From assembly GCA_964543475.1 (NCBI GenBank), contig CAZIYJ010000001.1, positions 620,001-684,000 on the forward strand: 64,000 nucleotides of DNA, in the 5' to 3' direction. Position numbers and translations under genes: made by a program. The DNA comes from JAYSYM01 sp964543475 (GTDB lineage: Bacteria > Bdellovibrionota > Bdellovibrionia > Bdellovibrionales > JAMPXM01). Positions 18,310 through 26,579 of this stretch are shown here, in pieces. Position 1 is the stretch's first letter. Every line of letters begins with the position of its first letter. Below the pieces are notes generated by a model. It saw only the letters and a list, made by a program, of their open reading frames with translations, did no database searches and was not told the origin of the DNA.

Positions 18310-18551
18310 AATGATCTGAAAGCACTCAAACAAAAGAGTGAGTGAAGTCAGATGATTCGAGCTCGGGTGGGCACGGTGAGTAGCAAAAGTTGGTAGGTCG
18401 AATATCTACCAATATAGTTACAAGCCACGAATCAGTTACTGAAGGTGAGCATGAGGCGAGCTGTAAGTAATGTCCGAACGTAATTGAGCTGGTCCTAACT
18501 GTTGAATATGGTTAGGAAGCTCTTCCACACTGCCGATCGACTGAGGCGGTG
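18310..18551 (+). ncRNA. candidate structured leader RNA upstream of flgE
   Basis: This part of a 383-base non-coding stretch folds into a chain of hairpins. ATCTGA/TCAGAT (18314-18319 with 18348-18353) encloses CACTC/GAGTG. AGCTCG (18360-18365) can pair with CGAGCT (18457-18462). TTGGTAG/CTACCAA pair at 18390-18412. GAGCT...AGCTC encloses CCTAAC/GTTAGG at 18486-18522. CACTGCC/GGCGGTG pair at 18528-18551, just before the AGGAGGGG ribosome site. I see no known riboswitch core. A weak FliA-like -10 (GCCGATCG, 18532-18539) overlaps the last hairpin. It could be a cis-regulatory leader controlling hook protein synthesis. Confidence 0.4.
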
Positions 18552-18573
18552 ATTTTAAAACCTAGGAGGGGTT

Positions 18574-19860
18574 ATGGGTGTTCTTTCTTCTTTATATACC
18601 GGTGTATCCGGTTTAACAGCACAGGGTGAAGCTCTCGGCGTAATCGGTGATAACATCGCCAACGCGAATACTACGGGTTTCAAACACTCTCGTGCAGAGT
18701 TCCAAGACATTATCGCGAAATCACTCAAGGGTGTCCTTGGTGGTAACCAAATCGGTCGCGGTGTGAAGATCGGTGCAGTTAACCCTGTATTGATTCAAGG
18801 TAACGTTGACTCAACTGAGAAAGCTACTGACTTAGCGATCTCTGGTGACGGTTACTTCACACTCAAAGGATCAGATGGAGAGTCGTACACTCGTGACGGT
18901 TCATTCCACTTCGATAAAGAAGGTTACCTCGTAACTAACGACAACCAACGAATTCAAGGTTTCGGATCTGATGACAAAGGGAACATCATCAATAAGATGG
19001 AAGACATCCGTTTCCCACGCGCTCTAATCCCAGCTAAAGCAACAAAAGAAATCAAGCTTGAGTTGAACCTTGATTCACGAACAGAAGCGAAGAAGATTTT
19101 TGATCCAAAAGATCCATACACTTCTTCTGACTATTCAACAGGCGTTGAAATGTTCGACTCTCAAGGTAACAAGCACTTAGTAACTATGTTCTTCAACAAA
19201 ACAGCTGATCGTCAGTGGTCAGTTAAAGGTATGGCTGACGGTAAAGAAATCGTTGGTGGTAAGCCAGAAGAGCTTTACGAAGTTTACGATGGCCAAATTA
19301 CCTTCACGACTGATGGTAAGCTGGACACTGAAGTTACTAAAAAATCTGCTTTCAACTTCCAAGGCGGAGCACTTCAGAATCAACAGATCAAAATCGACTT
19401 CGGTGATTCTTTGACAACTGATAAAGGCAAAGGCATCGACGGATCAAAGCAGTACGGTAAGGAATCTGATCTTCACAACTGGCAACAAGATGGTTCAGCT
19501 GCTGGTACGATCACTAACATTTCGTTCGATGACGAAGGTGTTATGACAGCTCTTTACTCAAACGGCGAAGCGAAAGACTTAGCTCAGATTGCTCTTGCGA
19601 AGTTCGAGAACCCTGAAGCTCTGTACAAAGTTGGTAACAACCGCTTCAAAGAAGCTCGTGACTCAGGAACAGCTTCAGTTGGTAAAGCCAACCACGCTGG
19701 TCGCGGAAAGTTATTCGCGAAGTCTCTTGAACGTTCAACAGTCGATCTTGCGATGGAATTCGTGAGCCTGATTCAGAACCAACGGGGATTCCAAGCCAAC
19801 GCTAAGACGATCACTACGACCGACGAATTACTCGGTGAAGTGATCAACCTCAAGCGCTAA
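18574..19860 (+). CDS. flgE: flagellar hook protein FlgE
   Basis: A 428-residue protein. It starts MGVLSSLYTGVSGLTAQGEA and continues with the rod/hook motif DNIANANTTGFKHSRAEFQD. A D1/D2 hook region follows (for example YSTGVEMFDSQGNKHLVTMF). The C-terminal helix LIQNQRGFQANAKTITTTDE ends in the family-typical LLGEVINLKR. Codon use is more uniform than in neighbours, consistent with high expression. A strong AGGAGGGG ribosome site lies seven bases before the ATG. It is preceded by a structured leader and is the last gene of the cluster. Confidence 0.97.
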   Translation: MGVLSSLYTGVSGLTAQGEALGVIGDNIANANTTGFKHSRAEFQDIIAKSLKGVLGGNQIGRGVKIGAVNPVLIQGNVDSTEKATDLAISGDGYFTLKGSDGESYTRDGSFHFDKEGYLVTNDNQRIQGFGSDDKGNIINKMEDIRFPRALIPAKATKEIKLELNLDSRTEAKKIFDPKDPYTSSDYSTGVEMFDSQGNKHLVTMFFNKTADRQWSVKGMADGKEIVGGKPEELYEVYDGQITFTTDGKLDTEVTKKSAFNFQGGALQNQQIKIDFGDSLTTDKGKGIDGSKQYGKESDLHNWQQDGSAAGTITNISFDDEGVMTALYSNGEAKDLAQIALAKFENPEALYKVGNNRFKEARDSGTASVGKANHAGRGKLFAKSLERSTVDLAMEFVSLIQNQRGFQANAKTITTTDELLGEVINLKR

Positions 19861-19867
19861 TAGCGCT

Positions 19868-19995
19868 TGAAAGTTAAAAGTTAAGAGCTAAAAGTTAGAA
19901 GCGAAAGTTAAAGGTTAAAGTCCGAGTGAAAGCTCGGACTGAGACTCTGACTCGAACTCATAACTTGGACTCTTAACTCATGACTCTTAACTTTA
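19868..19995 (+). repeat. heptad-built inverted repeat, copy A (3' of flgE)
   Basis: The left arm is a degenerate tandem of about seven-base units (AGTTAAA, AGTTAAG, AGCTAAA, AGTTAGA...) and the right arm is its imperfect complement (CTCTTAACTCATGACTCTTAA). The apex is a perfect eight-pair hairpin, AGTCCGAG (19919-19926) with CTCGGACT (19933-19940). The base is an 11-pair stem, AAAGTTAAGAG (19877-19887) with CTCTTAACTTT (19984-19994). It shares the 20-base word AGTTAAAAGTTAAGAGCTAA with copy B at 62886-62905. Both copies lie just past the last gene of an operon, suggesting a transcription-end or RNA-stability element. Confidence 0.7.
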
Positions 19996-20017
19996 TATTA
20001 TTCATATTGCCCTCCAT

Positions 20018-20044
20018 GAGACGGAAATTCACCCCTTCCGTCTC
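20018..20044 (+). other. hairpin upstream of a small membrane-peptide ORF
   Basis: GAGACGGAA (20018-20026) and TTCCGTCTC (20036-20044) form a perfect nine-pair stem around a nine-base loop, with no U-tract. It lies 45 bases before the candidate 35-residue ORF and could be part of its leader. Confidence 0.4.
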
Positions 20045-20088
20045 GCTCTAACGGAGTGAAAAATGGGTGACGAGACTCGGAGCGCTCA

Positions 20089-20196
20089 GTGCAAAAGTTC
20101 AAGAACAAATGCGTACACGGCCTCATATATCTCGGATGTGCTTTAGGAATTGCAGTGGCCTTCACGCTCGCAAGCGCAATCGGCTCAGTCTCTTAG
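20089..20196 (+). CDS. candidate 35-residue membrane or signal-like peptide
   Basis: A GTG start has GGAG (20079-20082) six bases upstream, an excellent ribosome site. The peptide begins MQKFKNKCVHGLIYLGCALG, continues IAVAFTLASA and ends IGSVS. It has a basic N-terminus and then about 20 hydrophobic residues, so a single membrane span or a bare signal sequence. It ends 12 bases before the convergent double-psi-barrel gene. I do not recognise the family. The ribosome site and amphipathic pattern support reality, but length makes chance possible. Confidence 0.4.
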   Translation: MQKFKNKCVHGLIYLGCALGIAVAFTLASAIGSVS

Positions 20197-20208
20197 GTCC
20201 ACTAATTT

Positions 20209-20745
20209 TTATTCGCAGAGATCGTAACTTACTTTACTTATTCCTAGCGGCATATCAGGTTGAAAAGCTCTTTTAACTGCCGGTGAAACATCAAGTTCGC
20301 GCCCTGGTCTCAATCCACCACAGTCGACGACTTTCCCCATGACGGTTTGGCCTTTCCATGTGATCGCAATTTGTTTACCGCAAATCGCAGGCTTGCCAAC
20401 TTTCTTTCCACCACGTACCTGAAGATTCTTGAAAATGTCACAGCGTAGAGCGACTTGTAGTTGCTTTGTACTCATCAGTGGGCCGCACGAAGTTGGACGT
20501 CCTTCAAAGCCGTCGCCATTTCCATAGTTCGACATGTCTGTTGAAGCGACCCTTCTTCTGACGCCCTTTGGACATTTACTGGCGGTTTCAGTCAGAGATT
20601 TTGCAATTTTAGTTTTATCTACTAGCTCAGCGCTGAAGGCGCTCATTACAGATAGAGCGCTCGGCGAGCAAGAAGCTGCCTCTGCAGATGAGTAGTGCAA
20701 TGAAAAAACAGTTACTGCAATTGACGAAAATTTTATTAGTCGCAT
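20209..20745 (-). CDS. exported double-psi beta-barrel (RlpA/expansin-like) protein
   Basis: A 178-residue protein with an N-terminal signal peptide (MRLIKFSSIAVTVFSLHYSS, then AEA) and several cysteines. The C-terminal half resembles a double-psi beta-barrel: IAITWKGQTVMGKVVDCGGL followed by GRELDVSPAVKRAF. It keeps the barrel pattern in which a catalytic or structural Asp sits before a Gly pair and D-SPA-RAF follows. Such domains occur in RlpA-type septal glycosidases and expansins that act on cell walls. A wall-modifying role is inferred; the SPOR domain of RlpA is absent. Confidence 0.72.
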   Translation of the reverse strand: MRLIKFSSIAVTVFSLHYSSAEAASCSPSALSVMSAFSAELVDKTKIAKSLTETASKCPKGVRRRVASTDMSNYGNGDGFEGRPTSCGPLMSTKQLQVALRCDIFKNLQVRGGKKVGKPAICGKQIAITWKGQTVMGKVVDCGGLRPGRELDVSPAVKRAFQPDMPLGISKVSYDLCE

Positions 20746-20798
20746 ACAGCACTTTTCGGCACGTACGTGGCTAATTTTGAGTCTGATTTGAGTCTAGT

Positions 20799-21533
20799 CT
20801 AGCCGCCGAGGTAAGCGCTTACGACTTGTGGATCATTGAGAAGTTGCTCGCCGGTACCTTGAAGCGTGATCTTCCCGGTCTCTACGCAATATGCGCGGTC
20901 TGAGACCTTCAAAGCCATGCGGGCATTCTGCTCAACCAATAGAATTGTCGTACCTTCTTTATTCACCATGCGAATGATGTCGAAAATCTGCGCCACGATG
21001 AGCGGAGCTAGACCAAGAGAAGGTTCATCAAGCATCAACAGCTTTGGACGGGCCATCAGTGCGCGACAAATCGCAAGCATCTGTTGCTCACCACCAGAAA
21101 GTGTTCCGGCTTTTTGCTTAAGACGTTCCTTCATGCGAGGGAAAAGTTCAAAGCAGTGCTCATAATCTTTTTTGATTTCTGAGGCTTTGCATTTGCGAGA
21201 GTAAGCGCCCATCTCAAGATTTTCCATGACCGTTAAGTTAGGAAAAATTCCGCGACCTTCTGGGGAGTGGGCAATTCCACGACTTACGAGCTCATGAGCT
21301 TTGTATTTTTTTAAGTCTTCACCGTTAAAAGAAATCTTTCCCGTATACGGAACAATCGATGAGATCGCGCGAAGAGAAGTAGTTTTACCTGCGCCATTGG
21401 CGCCAATCAGAGAAACGATTTCGCCTTCACCAACTGAAAAGCTAATGCCTTTAATTGCGTGAATCCCGCCGTAAGATACGTTGAGGTTCTCGACTGTTAG
21501 AATATTCTTTTTAACGCCTGTCTGAGCTGACAT
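20799..21533 (-). CDS. livF: branched-chain amino-acid ABC transporter ATP-binding protein LivF
   Basis: A 244-residue ABC ATPase with Walker A GANGAGKTT, signature LSGGEQQM, Walker B LLMLDEPSLGL and the LivF-typical end of DPQVVSAYLGG. It is the last gene of a five-gene minus-strand operon, livK-livH-livM-livG-livF. The start codon overlaps the livG stop (TAATG). It powers high-affinity uptake of branched-chain or related amino acids. Confidence 0.95.
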   Translation of the reverse strand: MSAQTGVKKNILTVENLNVSYGGIHAIKGISFSVGEGEIVSLIGANGAGKTTSLRAISSIVPYTGKISFNGEDLKKYKAHELVSRGIAHSPEGRGIFPNLTVMENLEMGAYSRKCKASEIKKDYEHCFELFPRMKERLKQKAGTLSGGEQQMLAICRALMARPKLLMLDEPSLGLAPLIVAQIFDIIRMVNKEGTTILLVEQNARMALKVSDRAYCVETGKITLQGTGEQLLNDPQVVSAYLGG

Positions 21534-22339
21534 TAGTGAGCTCCTTCAACATCAGCACCAAGATAAGCCGCGATAACTTTCGGATCGCCTTTAACGTGTG
21601 CTGGATCACCTTGAGAAATCGTCACGCCGTGATCGAGAACCAAAATGCGTTCGCAAATTCCCATCACAAGTTTCATATCGTGTTCAATTAACAAAACAGT
21701 CAGTTTAAAGTCTCGACGAATCTGAGCGATCGTCTCCATTAAACTTTCAGTTTCCTTGTGATTCATACCTGCTGCAGGTTCATCGAGAAGAATAATTTTT
21801 GGATCTGTCGCCATTGCACGAACGATTTCAAGTTTGCGTTGCTGACCGTACGGCAAGCTTCCAGATTCATCCTCAGCTTTTTTGTGAAGATCGAAAATAG
21901 AAAGTAACTTCATCGCTTTGTCGCGAAGCATGTCTTCTTCTTTGAAGAAGGAAGGCAAGCGAAGCATTGTTGAAGTTAAGCCGTAAGAAGTATGCTGGTG
22001 AGCCGCTATCAAAACGTTATCAATGACGCTTAATTCTTTGAATAATCGAATGTTCTGAAACGTTCGAGTCATTCCGAGGTGCGAGATCTTATGGGGCTTC
22101 AGGCCCGTGATAACCTTATCACAAATCATCACTTCGCCAGAAGTTGGCTGGTAAACGCCGGTCAACATATTGAAGCAAGTTGTTTTGCCGGCGCCATTTG
22201 GTCCGATCAATCCGACAAGTTCACCTTTGCGAAGTTGGAGGTTAAAACTATCAACAGCTTTTAGACCACCGAACTGCATAGTGATATTGCGTGCATCTAA
22301 AACAATTTCGCCTTGGTTTTGGCTATTGTCGCGACTCAC
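21533..22339 (-). CDS. livG: branched-chain amino-acid ABC transporter ATP-binding protein LivG
   Basis: A 268-residue ABC ATPase. It has Walker A GPNGAGKTT, the LivG-type signature LPYGQQRKLEIVRAMATDP and Walker B IILLDEPAAGMN. The LivG C-terminal stretch VLDHGVTISQGDPAHVKGDP is intact. It overlaps livM upstream by four bases and livF downstream by one. It is the second ATPase of the transporter. Confidence 0.95.
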   Translation of the reverse strand: MSRDNSQNQGEIVLDARNITMQFGGLKAVDSFNLQLRKGELVGLIGPNGAGKTTCFNMLTGVYQPTSGEVMICDKVITGLKPHKISHLGMTRTFQNIRLFKELSVIDNVLIAAHQHTSYGLTSTMLRLPSFFKEEDMLRDKAMKLLSIFDLHKKAEDESGSLPYGQQRKLEIVRAMATDPKIILLDEPAAGMNHKETESLMETIAQIRRDFKLTVLLIEHDMKLVMGICERILVLDHGVTISQGDPAHVKGDPKVIAAYLGADVEGAH

Positions 22340-23346
22340 GTAAGGCTCCCCTCACGAGTCTTACCAGCTCGTTTAAAGAACGAAGTGATCTCACGAGTCC
22401 CGAAGATTCCTTGCGGACGCATAATCATAAACAAGATCAACATTGCAGAGTAGATCACCATACGGAGATCGATACGCGTGTATTCTTGAAGCGGACGTAA
22501 AACCCACTCAGGCAAGATAGTGACGATCACTGCGGCAACAACTGAGCCTGTTAAGCTTCCCATTCCACCAAGTACAACCATGATAATGACATCTACTGAT
22601 TTCGTGAACGCGAATGAAGCTGGGTTTAAATACTGAACTGCATGAGCAAACAACGAACCCGCGATACCAGCAAAGAATGCAGAGATAACAAACGCACGCA
22701 CCTTAGTTTGTGTCGTATTGATTCCCATTGCTTCAGCGGCGACTTCGTCTTCGCGTACGCTCAAGAAGCCACGGCCGTGTGTGCTTCTTACTAAGCGCCA
22801 AATCACGATGAACGTAACCACCACCCAAAAAGAAGCCCAGAAGTAAGCACTCATGAAGTCGGAGAAAGGACCTATAGCAGGGGCGCGCGGAATACCAATC
22901 ATTCCACGTGCTCCGCCCACAGCTTCTGTATTGAGGAAAATTACACGAATGATTTCTGAGAATCCAAGAGTCACGATGGCGAGATAGTCACCGCGCAAGC
23001 GAAGTGATGGCAAACCAACCATGTAACCAGCACCAGCGGCAACTAAGCCTCCAGCAATTGCATACAAAGGAAAGTTAATGAAAGCATTTCCGTACTGAAG
23101 TGAAAGATAAGCTGACACATAAGCGCCAACTCCCATGAAGCCAGCGTGACCTAACGAGAACTGCCCTGTGAAACCGTTCACAAGGTTGAGGCTCAAGGCG
23201 AGAATGATGTTGATGTAAATATAAAGAACGATCAGCTGCGTGTACGGGTTAGTGAAATTGTCCAACGCAAAACCAATCGCGATCATCACAATCATGCAAA
23301 GAAGCGGATTCAAAGCCATGCGTGCGAAAACATTTTTCGACATCAT
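22336..23346 (-). CDS. livM: branched-chain amino-acid ABC transporter permease LivM
   Basis: A 336-residue membrane protein with about nine hydrophobic segments and the LivM motifs LSLNLVNGFTGQFSLGHAGF and RGDYLAIVTLGFSEIIR. I place the start at the ATG overlapping the livH stop (ATGA at 23346), with GGAG five bases upstream. An ATG 18 bases further up is possible but lacks a ribosome site. It forms the pore with LivH. Confidence 0.94.
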   Translation of the reverse strand: MMSKNVFARMALNPLLCMIVMIAIGFALDNFTNPYTQLIVLYIYINIILALSLNLVNGFTGQFSLGHAGFMGVGAYVSAYLSLQYGNAFINFPLYAIAGGLVAAGAGYMVGLPSLRLRGDYLAIVTLGFSEIIRVIFLNTEAVGGARGMIGIPRAPAIGPFSDFMSAYFWASFWVVVTFIVIWRLVRSTHGRGFLSVREDEVAAEAMGINTTQTKVRAFVISAFFAGIAGSLFAHAVQYLNPASFAFTKSVDVIIMVVLGGMGSLTGSVVAAVIVTILPEWVLRPLQEYTRIDLRMVIYSAMLILFMIMRPQGIFGTREITSFFKRAGKTREGSLT

Positions 23347-24245
23347 ACTTTCTCCGTCGTCCATTTGCCGAGTAGGCCAGAAGGTCTAAACAACAGAATC
23401 ACGATCAAAATTCCAAACGCAACTGCGTCTCGGTAAGTGCTGGAGATATAACTCACAACCATTTCTTCTGAGAGGCCCATGATGAGTCCGCCAAGTACGG
23501 CACCCATAATGTTACCGATGCCGCCAAGTACTGCAGCGACAAAGGCTTTCAGACCAATCATCGTACCCATTAATGGGTCGATCTTTGGATACTTCATACC
23601 CACAAGAACTGAACCTACGCCTGCGAGCATAGAACCAATCATAAAAGTAGAAGCAATAACTTTATCTGTGTTGATACCCATTAAGCGGGCAACGACGAAG
23701 CTTGAGCTTACTGCGCGCATAGCTTTGCCGATTTTAGTGTGATGAATGACGTAGTGGAGAGCCCCCATGAAGAACAAGCCCACGCCCAGAATTACAACGT
23801 CGAATAAGCGAAGTTCAGCTTCACCCCAAGCGAGAAGAACTTGATCTTCAAGAACGTTTGGAAAAACTTTTGGATCTGCGCCGAACACAACTTGTGCTGT
23901 GTACTGAAGGAATAAGCTCACGCCGATCGCAGTGATTAATGAATTCAACTTAGGAGCGCCACGAAGTGGACGATAAGCGAAGCGCTCGATAATCAATCCA
24001 AGAATAGCGCAAGCTGCCATCGAAATGAAAAGCAGCGTGAAAAGAGCTCCGAACCCAGGAACTTCTTCGATCCCTAGGTTACGAGCGCCGTAGTAAGCAG
24101 CGAATGCTCCGACCATATAAACTTCTGAGTGAGCGAAGTTAATGAGCTGGAGAATGCCATACACCATGGTGTAGCCCAGTGCGATCAACGCATAGATGCT
24201 GCCAAGGCTAATACCATTAATTATATGCTGAACAAACTCTTGCAT
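23343..24245 (-). CDS. livH: branched-chain amino-acid ABC transporter permease LivH
   Basis: A 300-residue permease with the family motifs GSIYALIALGYTMVYGILQL (the start of the first spans) and NFAHSEVYMVGAF. AFVAAVLGGIGNIMGAVLGG near the C-terminus is also typical. It begins five bases after the livK stop. It pairs with LivM in the inner membrane. Confidence 0.95.
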   Translation of the reverse strand: MQEFVQHIINGISLGSIYALIALGYTMVYGILQLINFAHSEVYMVGAFAAYYGARNLGIEEVPGFGALFTLLFISMAACAILGLIIERFAYRPLRGAPKLNSLITAIGVSLFLQYTAQVVFGADPKVFPNVLEDQVLLAWGEAELRLFDVVILGVGLFFMGALHYVIHHTKIGKAMRAVSSSFVVARLMGINTDKVIASTFMIGSMLAGVGSVLVGMKYPKIDPLMGTMIGLKAFVAAVLGGIGNIMGAVLGGLIMGLSEEMVVSYISSTYRDAVAFGILIVILLFRPSGLLGKWTTEKV

Positions 24246-24250
24246 CGCAA

Positions 24251-25423
24251 TTAAGGATTAATTGTTGTTACGAAGCGGTTTGTGTTGCCGTCGACTTTTA
24301 CAACGACTGCGCTCTTCACAGCATTGCGTTGTTCGTTAAGAGAGATTTTGCCGGTCACTCCAGCATAGTCTTTTGTCTTCGCAATTTCGTCGCGAATGTT
24401 TTTTGAATCGATAGTAGTTGCACGCTCCATTGCTTCGATCAAGATACGAGCTGAGTCGTAACCAAGAGCTGCAAGTCCGTCTGGAGTTTCGTTATAGCGC
24501 TCTTTGTAACGCTTAATGAAGTCTTGAGTTACTGGATCAGTTGATTCAGTCGTGTAGTGATTTGAGAAGTAGTTACCGTTGATCGCTTCTTTACCGATTT
24601 CGTAAAGCTTTGATGAGTCCCAACCGTCGCCACCCAAAAGTGGAACTTTAAGACCGAGTTGTTTTGCTTGGCGAGCAACCAAACCAACTTCTGTGTAGTA
24701 ACCCGGAACAAAGATCGCATCTGGCTTCTTTGAACGAATTGCAGTGAGCTGACCTTTGAAGTCGATGTCACCAGACTGGTAACTTTGATCAACCACTACT
24801 TCTCCGCCCATTGCTTTCAATGTCTCTGCGAAGTAGTTCGCAAGACCTACGCTGTAATCAGATTTTACGTCGCGAAGAATCGCAACACGCTTTGCTTTTA
24901 AATTTTCGATCGCGAATTTCGCCATCACTGTTCCTTGGAACGGATCAATGAAGCAAACGCGGAAGATATGATCGCCAACTTCAGTCACCTTCGGATTAGT
25001 TGATGACGGACTGATCATTGGAATTTTGTATTGTTGAGCGATAGGTGCGGCCTCAAGTGAGCGAGAGCTTGCAACTTCACCGATGACAGCAACTACTTTA
25101 TTTTGTGTGATGAGGCGAGTAACAGCAGCTGCTGATTCACCGGTCTTACCTTGGTTATCAAGAGAGATAAGATTTAGTTGGCGGCCTTTTACTCCACCAG
25201 CTTTGTTTTTTTCTTCGATGGCCATTTCAACACCGCGGTGAGTGCTGATGCCGAAAGTAGCTTCTGAGCCTGTCATTGAGCCGTATTCACCGATTTGAAT
25301 AGCTTCAGTTGAAGTCGCGCCTGCTGCGCCGTCTGTGCCTGCTGTCGTATCTGATTTTTTCGTACAACCTGATACTGTTAAAAGGGCTGCGAATAAAACC
25401 GCTGCGTTGAAGCGTTTGAACAT
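24251..25423 (-). CDS. livK: branched-chain amino-acid ABC transporter substrate-binding lipoprotein
   Basis: A 390-residue protein with a lipoprotein signal (AALLTVSGC) and a Gly/Ala/Thr linker, then the two-lobed periplasmic-binding fold (type I, Leu/Ile/Val family): IGEYGSMTGSEATFGISTHRG, KVVAVIGEVASSRSLEAAPI and the GYDSARILIEAMERA end. A GGGGGA ribosome site precedes the ATG. It captures the substrate and delivers it to LivHM; lipid anchoring rather than a free periplasmic form is seen in the lipobox. A weak hairpin (25453-25473) in the 86-base gap after pfkA may separate the units. Confidence 0.92.
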   Translation of the reverse strand: MFKRFNAAVLFAALLTVSGCTKKSDTTAGTDGAAGATSTEAIQIGEYGSMTGSEATFGISTHRGVEMAIEEKNKAGGVKGRQLNLISLDNQGKTGESAAAVTRLITQNKVVAVIGEVASSRSLEAAPIAQQYKIPMISPSSTNPKVTEVGDHIFRVCFIDPFQGTVMAKFAIENLKAKRVAILRDVKSDYSVGLANYFAETLKAMGGEVVVDQSYQSGDIDFKGQLTAIRSKKPDAIFVPGYYTEVGLVARQAKQLGLKVPLLGGDGWDSSKLYEIGKEAINGNYFSNHYTTESTDPVTQDFIKRYKERYNETPDGLAALGYDSARILIEAMERATTIDSKNIRDEIAKTKDYAGVTGKISLNEQRNAVKSAVVVKVDGNTNRFVTTINP

Positions 25424-25509
25424 CTGAGATCCCCCAAAAAATGTCGATTTGCTCGAAGGTTTAAAGCCCTCGATGAATGGCGCAATTAGCCATCAGTTGC
25501 ATGGGTTTA

Positions 25510-26475
25510 TCAAGAAGAAAGTACCTGCGCAAGGCGGACAAATTCGGGGGTAACTTTCTTTTTATGCCCGAGAGCTTGCTCGAGCGGAATCTTAACAACA
25601 TTTTGCCCTTGAACCCCGAGCATGACGTCGAATTTGCCCTCTTCTAAGGCGTCAATTGAAGCAGCTCCTAAGCGAGAAGCGAGAATACGATCGGCAGCGG
25701 TCGGTGAGCCGCCTCTTTGCACGTGCCCGAGAATACAAACTTTTGCTTCGTATCCAGAGAGTCTCTTGATTTCAGCGGCAATATCATAAGCGCGGCCGGG
25801 CTTATCTCCCTCGGCCGTCACGATAATACTGCTCTTTTTTCCGCGAGCGATACCCCTTTTGATGTGTTCAACAGCGAATTGAGCTGAAATCGGATTTTCA
25901 GGGAAAAAGATTTCTTCGGCGCCACCAGCAAGGCCGGTGTCGACAGCGATAAAGCCAGAGTTGCGGCCCATCACTTCAACGATAAAAAGACGATCGTGCG
26001 AATCGGCGGTATCGCGAACTCGGTCAATGGCCTCGAGCCCCACATTCACGGCTGTATCGAATCCGATTGTAGAGTCGGAGCCTTCAATGTCGTTATCGAT
26101 TGTTCCGGGAATGCCAACTATCGGGAATTTATGTTCTTTCCAGAGAAGGTGTGCGGCCGTGAAGGAGCCATCGCCGCCAATACACACGCAGGCTTCGATT
26201 CCCGCGGCTTTGAGATTTTTTACGGCCTGAGTGCGCACTTCGGGCTGATGAAATTCTGGGCAACGACCAGTTTTTAAGATCGTTCCCCCGCGCTGAATGA
26301 TGTTTGCAAGTGAGCCGTGTGTGAGGGGCTTGAAGTCAGAATTTATGAAACCGTAGTAGCCGCTCATGATGCCGACGACTTCGTGACCTCTATTGAGAGC
26401 CACTTTCGTGACAGCACGAATTGCTGCGTTCATTCCTGGTGCGTCTCCGCCTGATGTATAGACTCCAATTTTCAT
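25510..26475 (-). CDS. pfkA: ATP-dependent 6-phosphofructokinase
   Basis: A 321-residue protein, the usual bacterial PfkA length. It has GVYTSGGDAPGMNAAIRAV at the N-terminus, the ATP-site GGDGS, the catalytic GTIDNDIEGSD loop and the fructose-6-phosphate-site MGRNSGFIAVDTGLAGGAEE. The Gly of the GGDGS motif is retained, the feature of ATP rather than PPi users. It catalyses the committed step of glycolysis in the cytoplasm. Confidence 0.97.
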   Translation of the reverse strand: MKIGVYTSGGDAPGMNAAIRAVTKVALNRGHEVVGIMSGYYGFINSDFKPLTHGSLANIIQRGGTILKTGRCPEFHQPEVRTQAVKNLKAAGIEACVCIGGDGSFTAAHLLWKEHKFPIVGIPGTIDNDIEGSDSTIGFDTAVNVGLEAIDRVRDTADSHDRLFIVEVMGRNSGFIAVDTGLAGGAEEIFFPENPISAQFAVEHIKRGIARGKKSSIIVTAEGDKPGRAYDIAAEIKRLSGYEAKVCILGHVQRGGSPTAADRILASRLGAASIDALEEGKFDVMLGVQGQNVVKIPLEQALGHKKKVTPEFVRLAQVLSS

Positions 26476-26489
26476 ACGTCATCTATAGC

Positions 26490-26521
26490 AAAAAAGGAGC
26501 CGTGCGACCACGACTCCTTTT
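26490..26521 (-). terminator. intrinsic terminator downstream of hup
   Basis: On the minus strand AAAAGGAG-T-CGTG pairs with CACG-G-CTCCTTTT around a GTCG loop and runs into T6. It lies between the hup stop and the pfkA start. The plus strand also ends in a T-rich stretch, but no plus-strand gene reads into it. Confidence 0.8.
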
Positions 26522-26579
26522 AATTTTTGCAGGTTTTCGATCCTTCGATCGCCTACTTAAAATTTCTCACTAGTGTAGA

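Noticed and set aside
18369..18384. Sigma-54-like site (GGGCACGGTGAGTAGC) before flgE
   Set aside because: The GG and GC pairs are separated by eleven bases, not ten; sigma-54 promoters tolerate almost no change of spacing.
18300..18560. Known cyclic-di-GMP riboswitch (GEMM-I) in the flgE leader
   Set aside because: Neither strand has the conserved CACGCACAGGGCAAACC-like block or the GGGACGCAAAGCC-like block. It stays an unclassified structured leader.
20067..20276. 69-codon frame after flgE
   Set aside because: It has no ribosome site, an Arg/Cys-rich composition and runs into the DPBB gene on the other strand. A different frame here gives the better 35-residue candidate.
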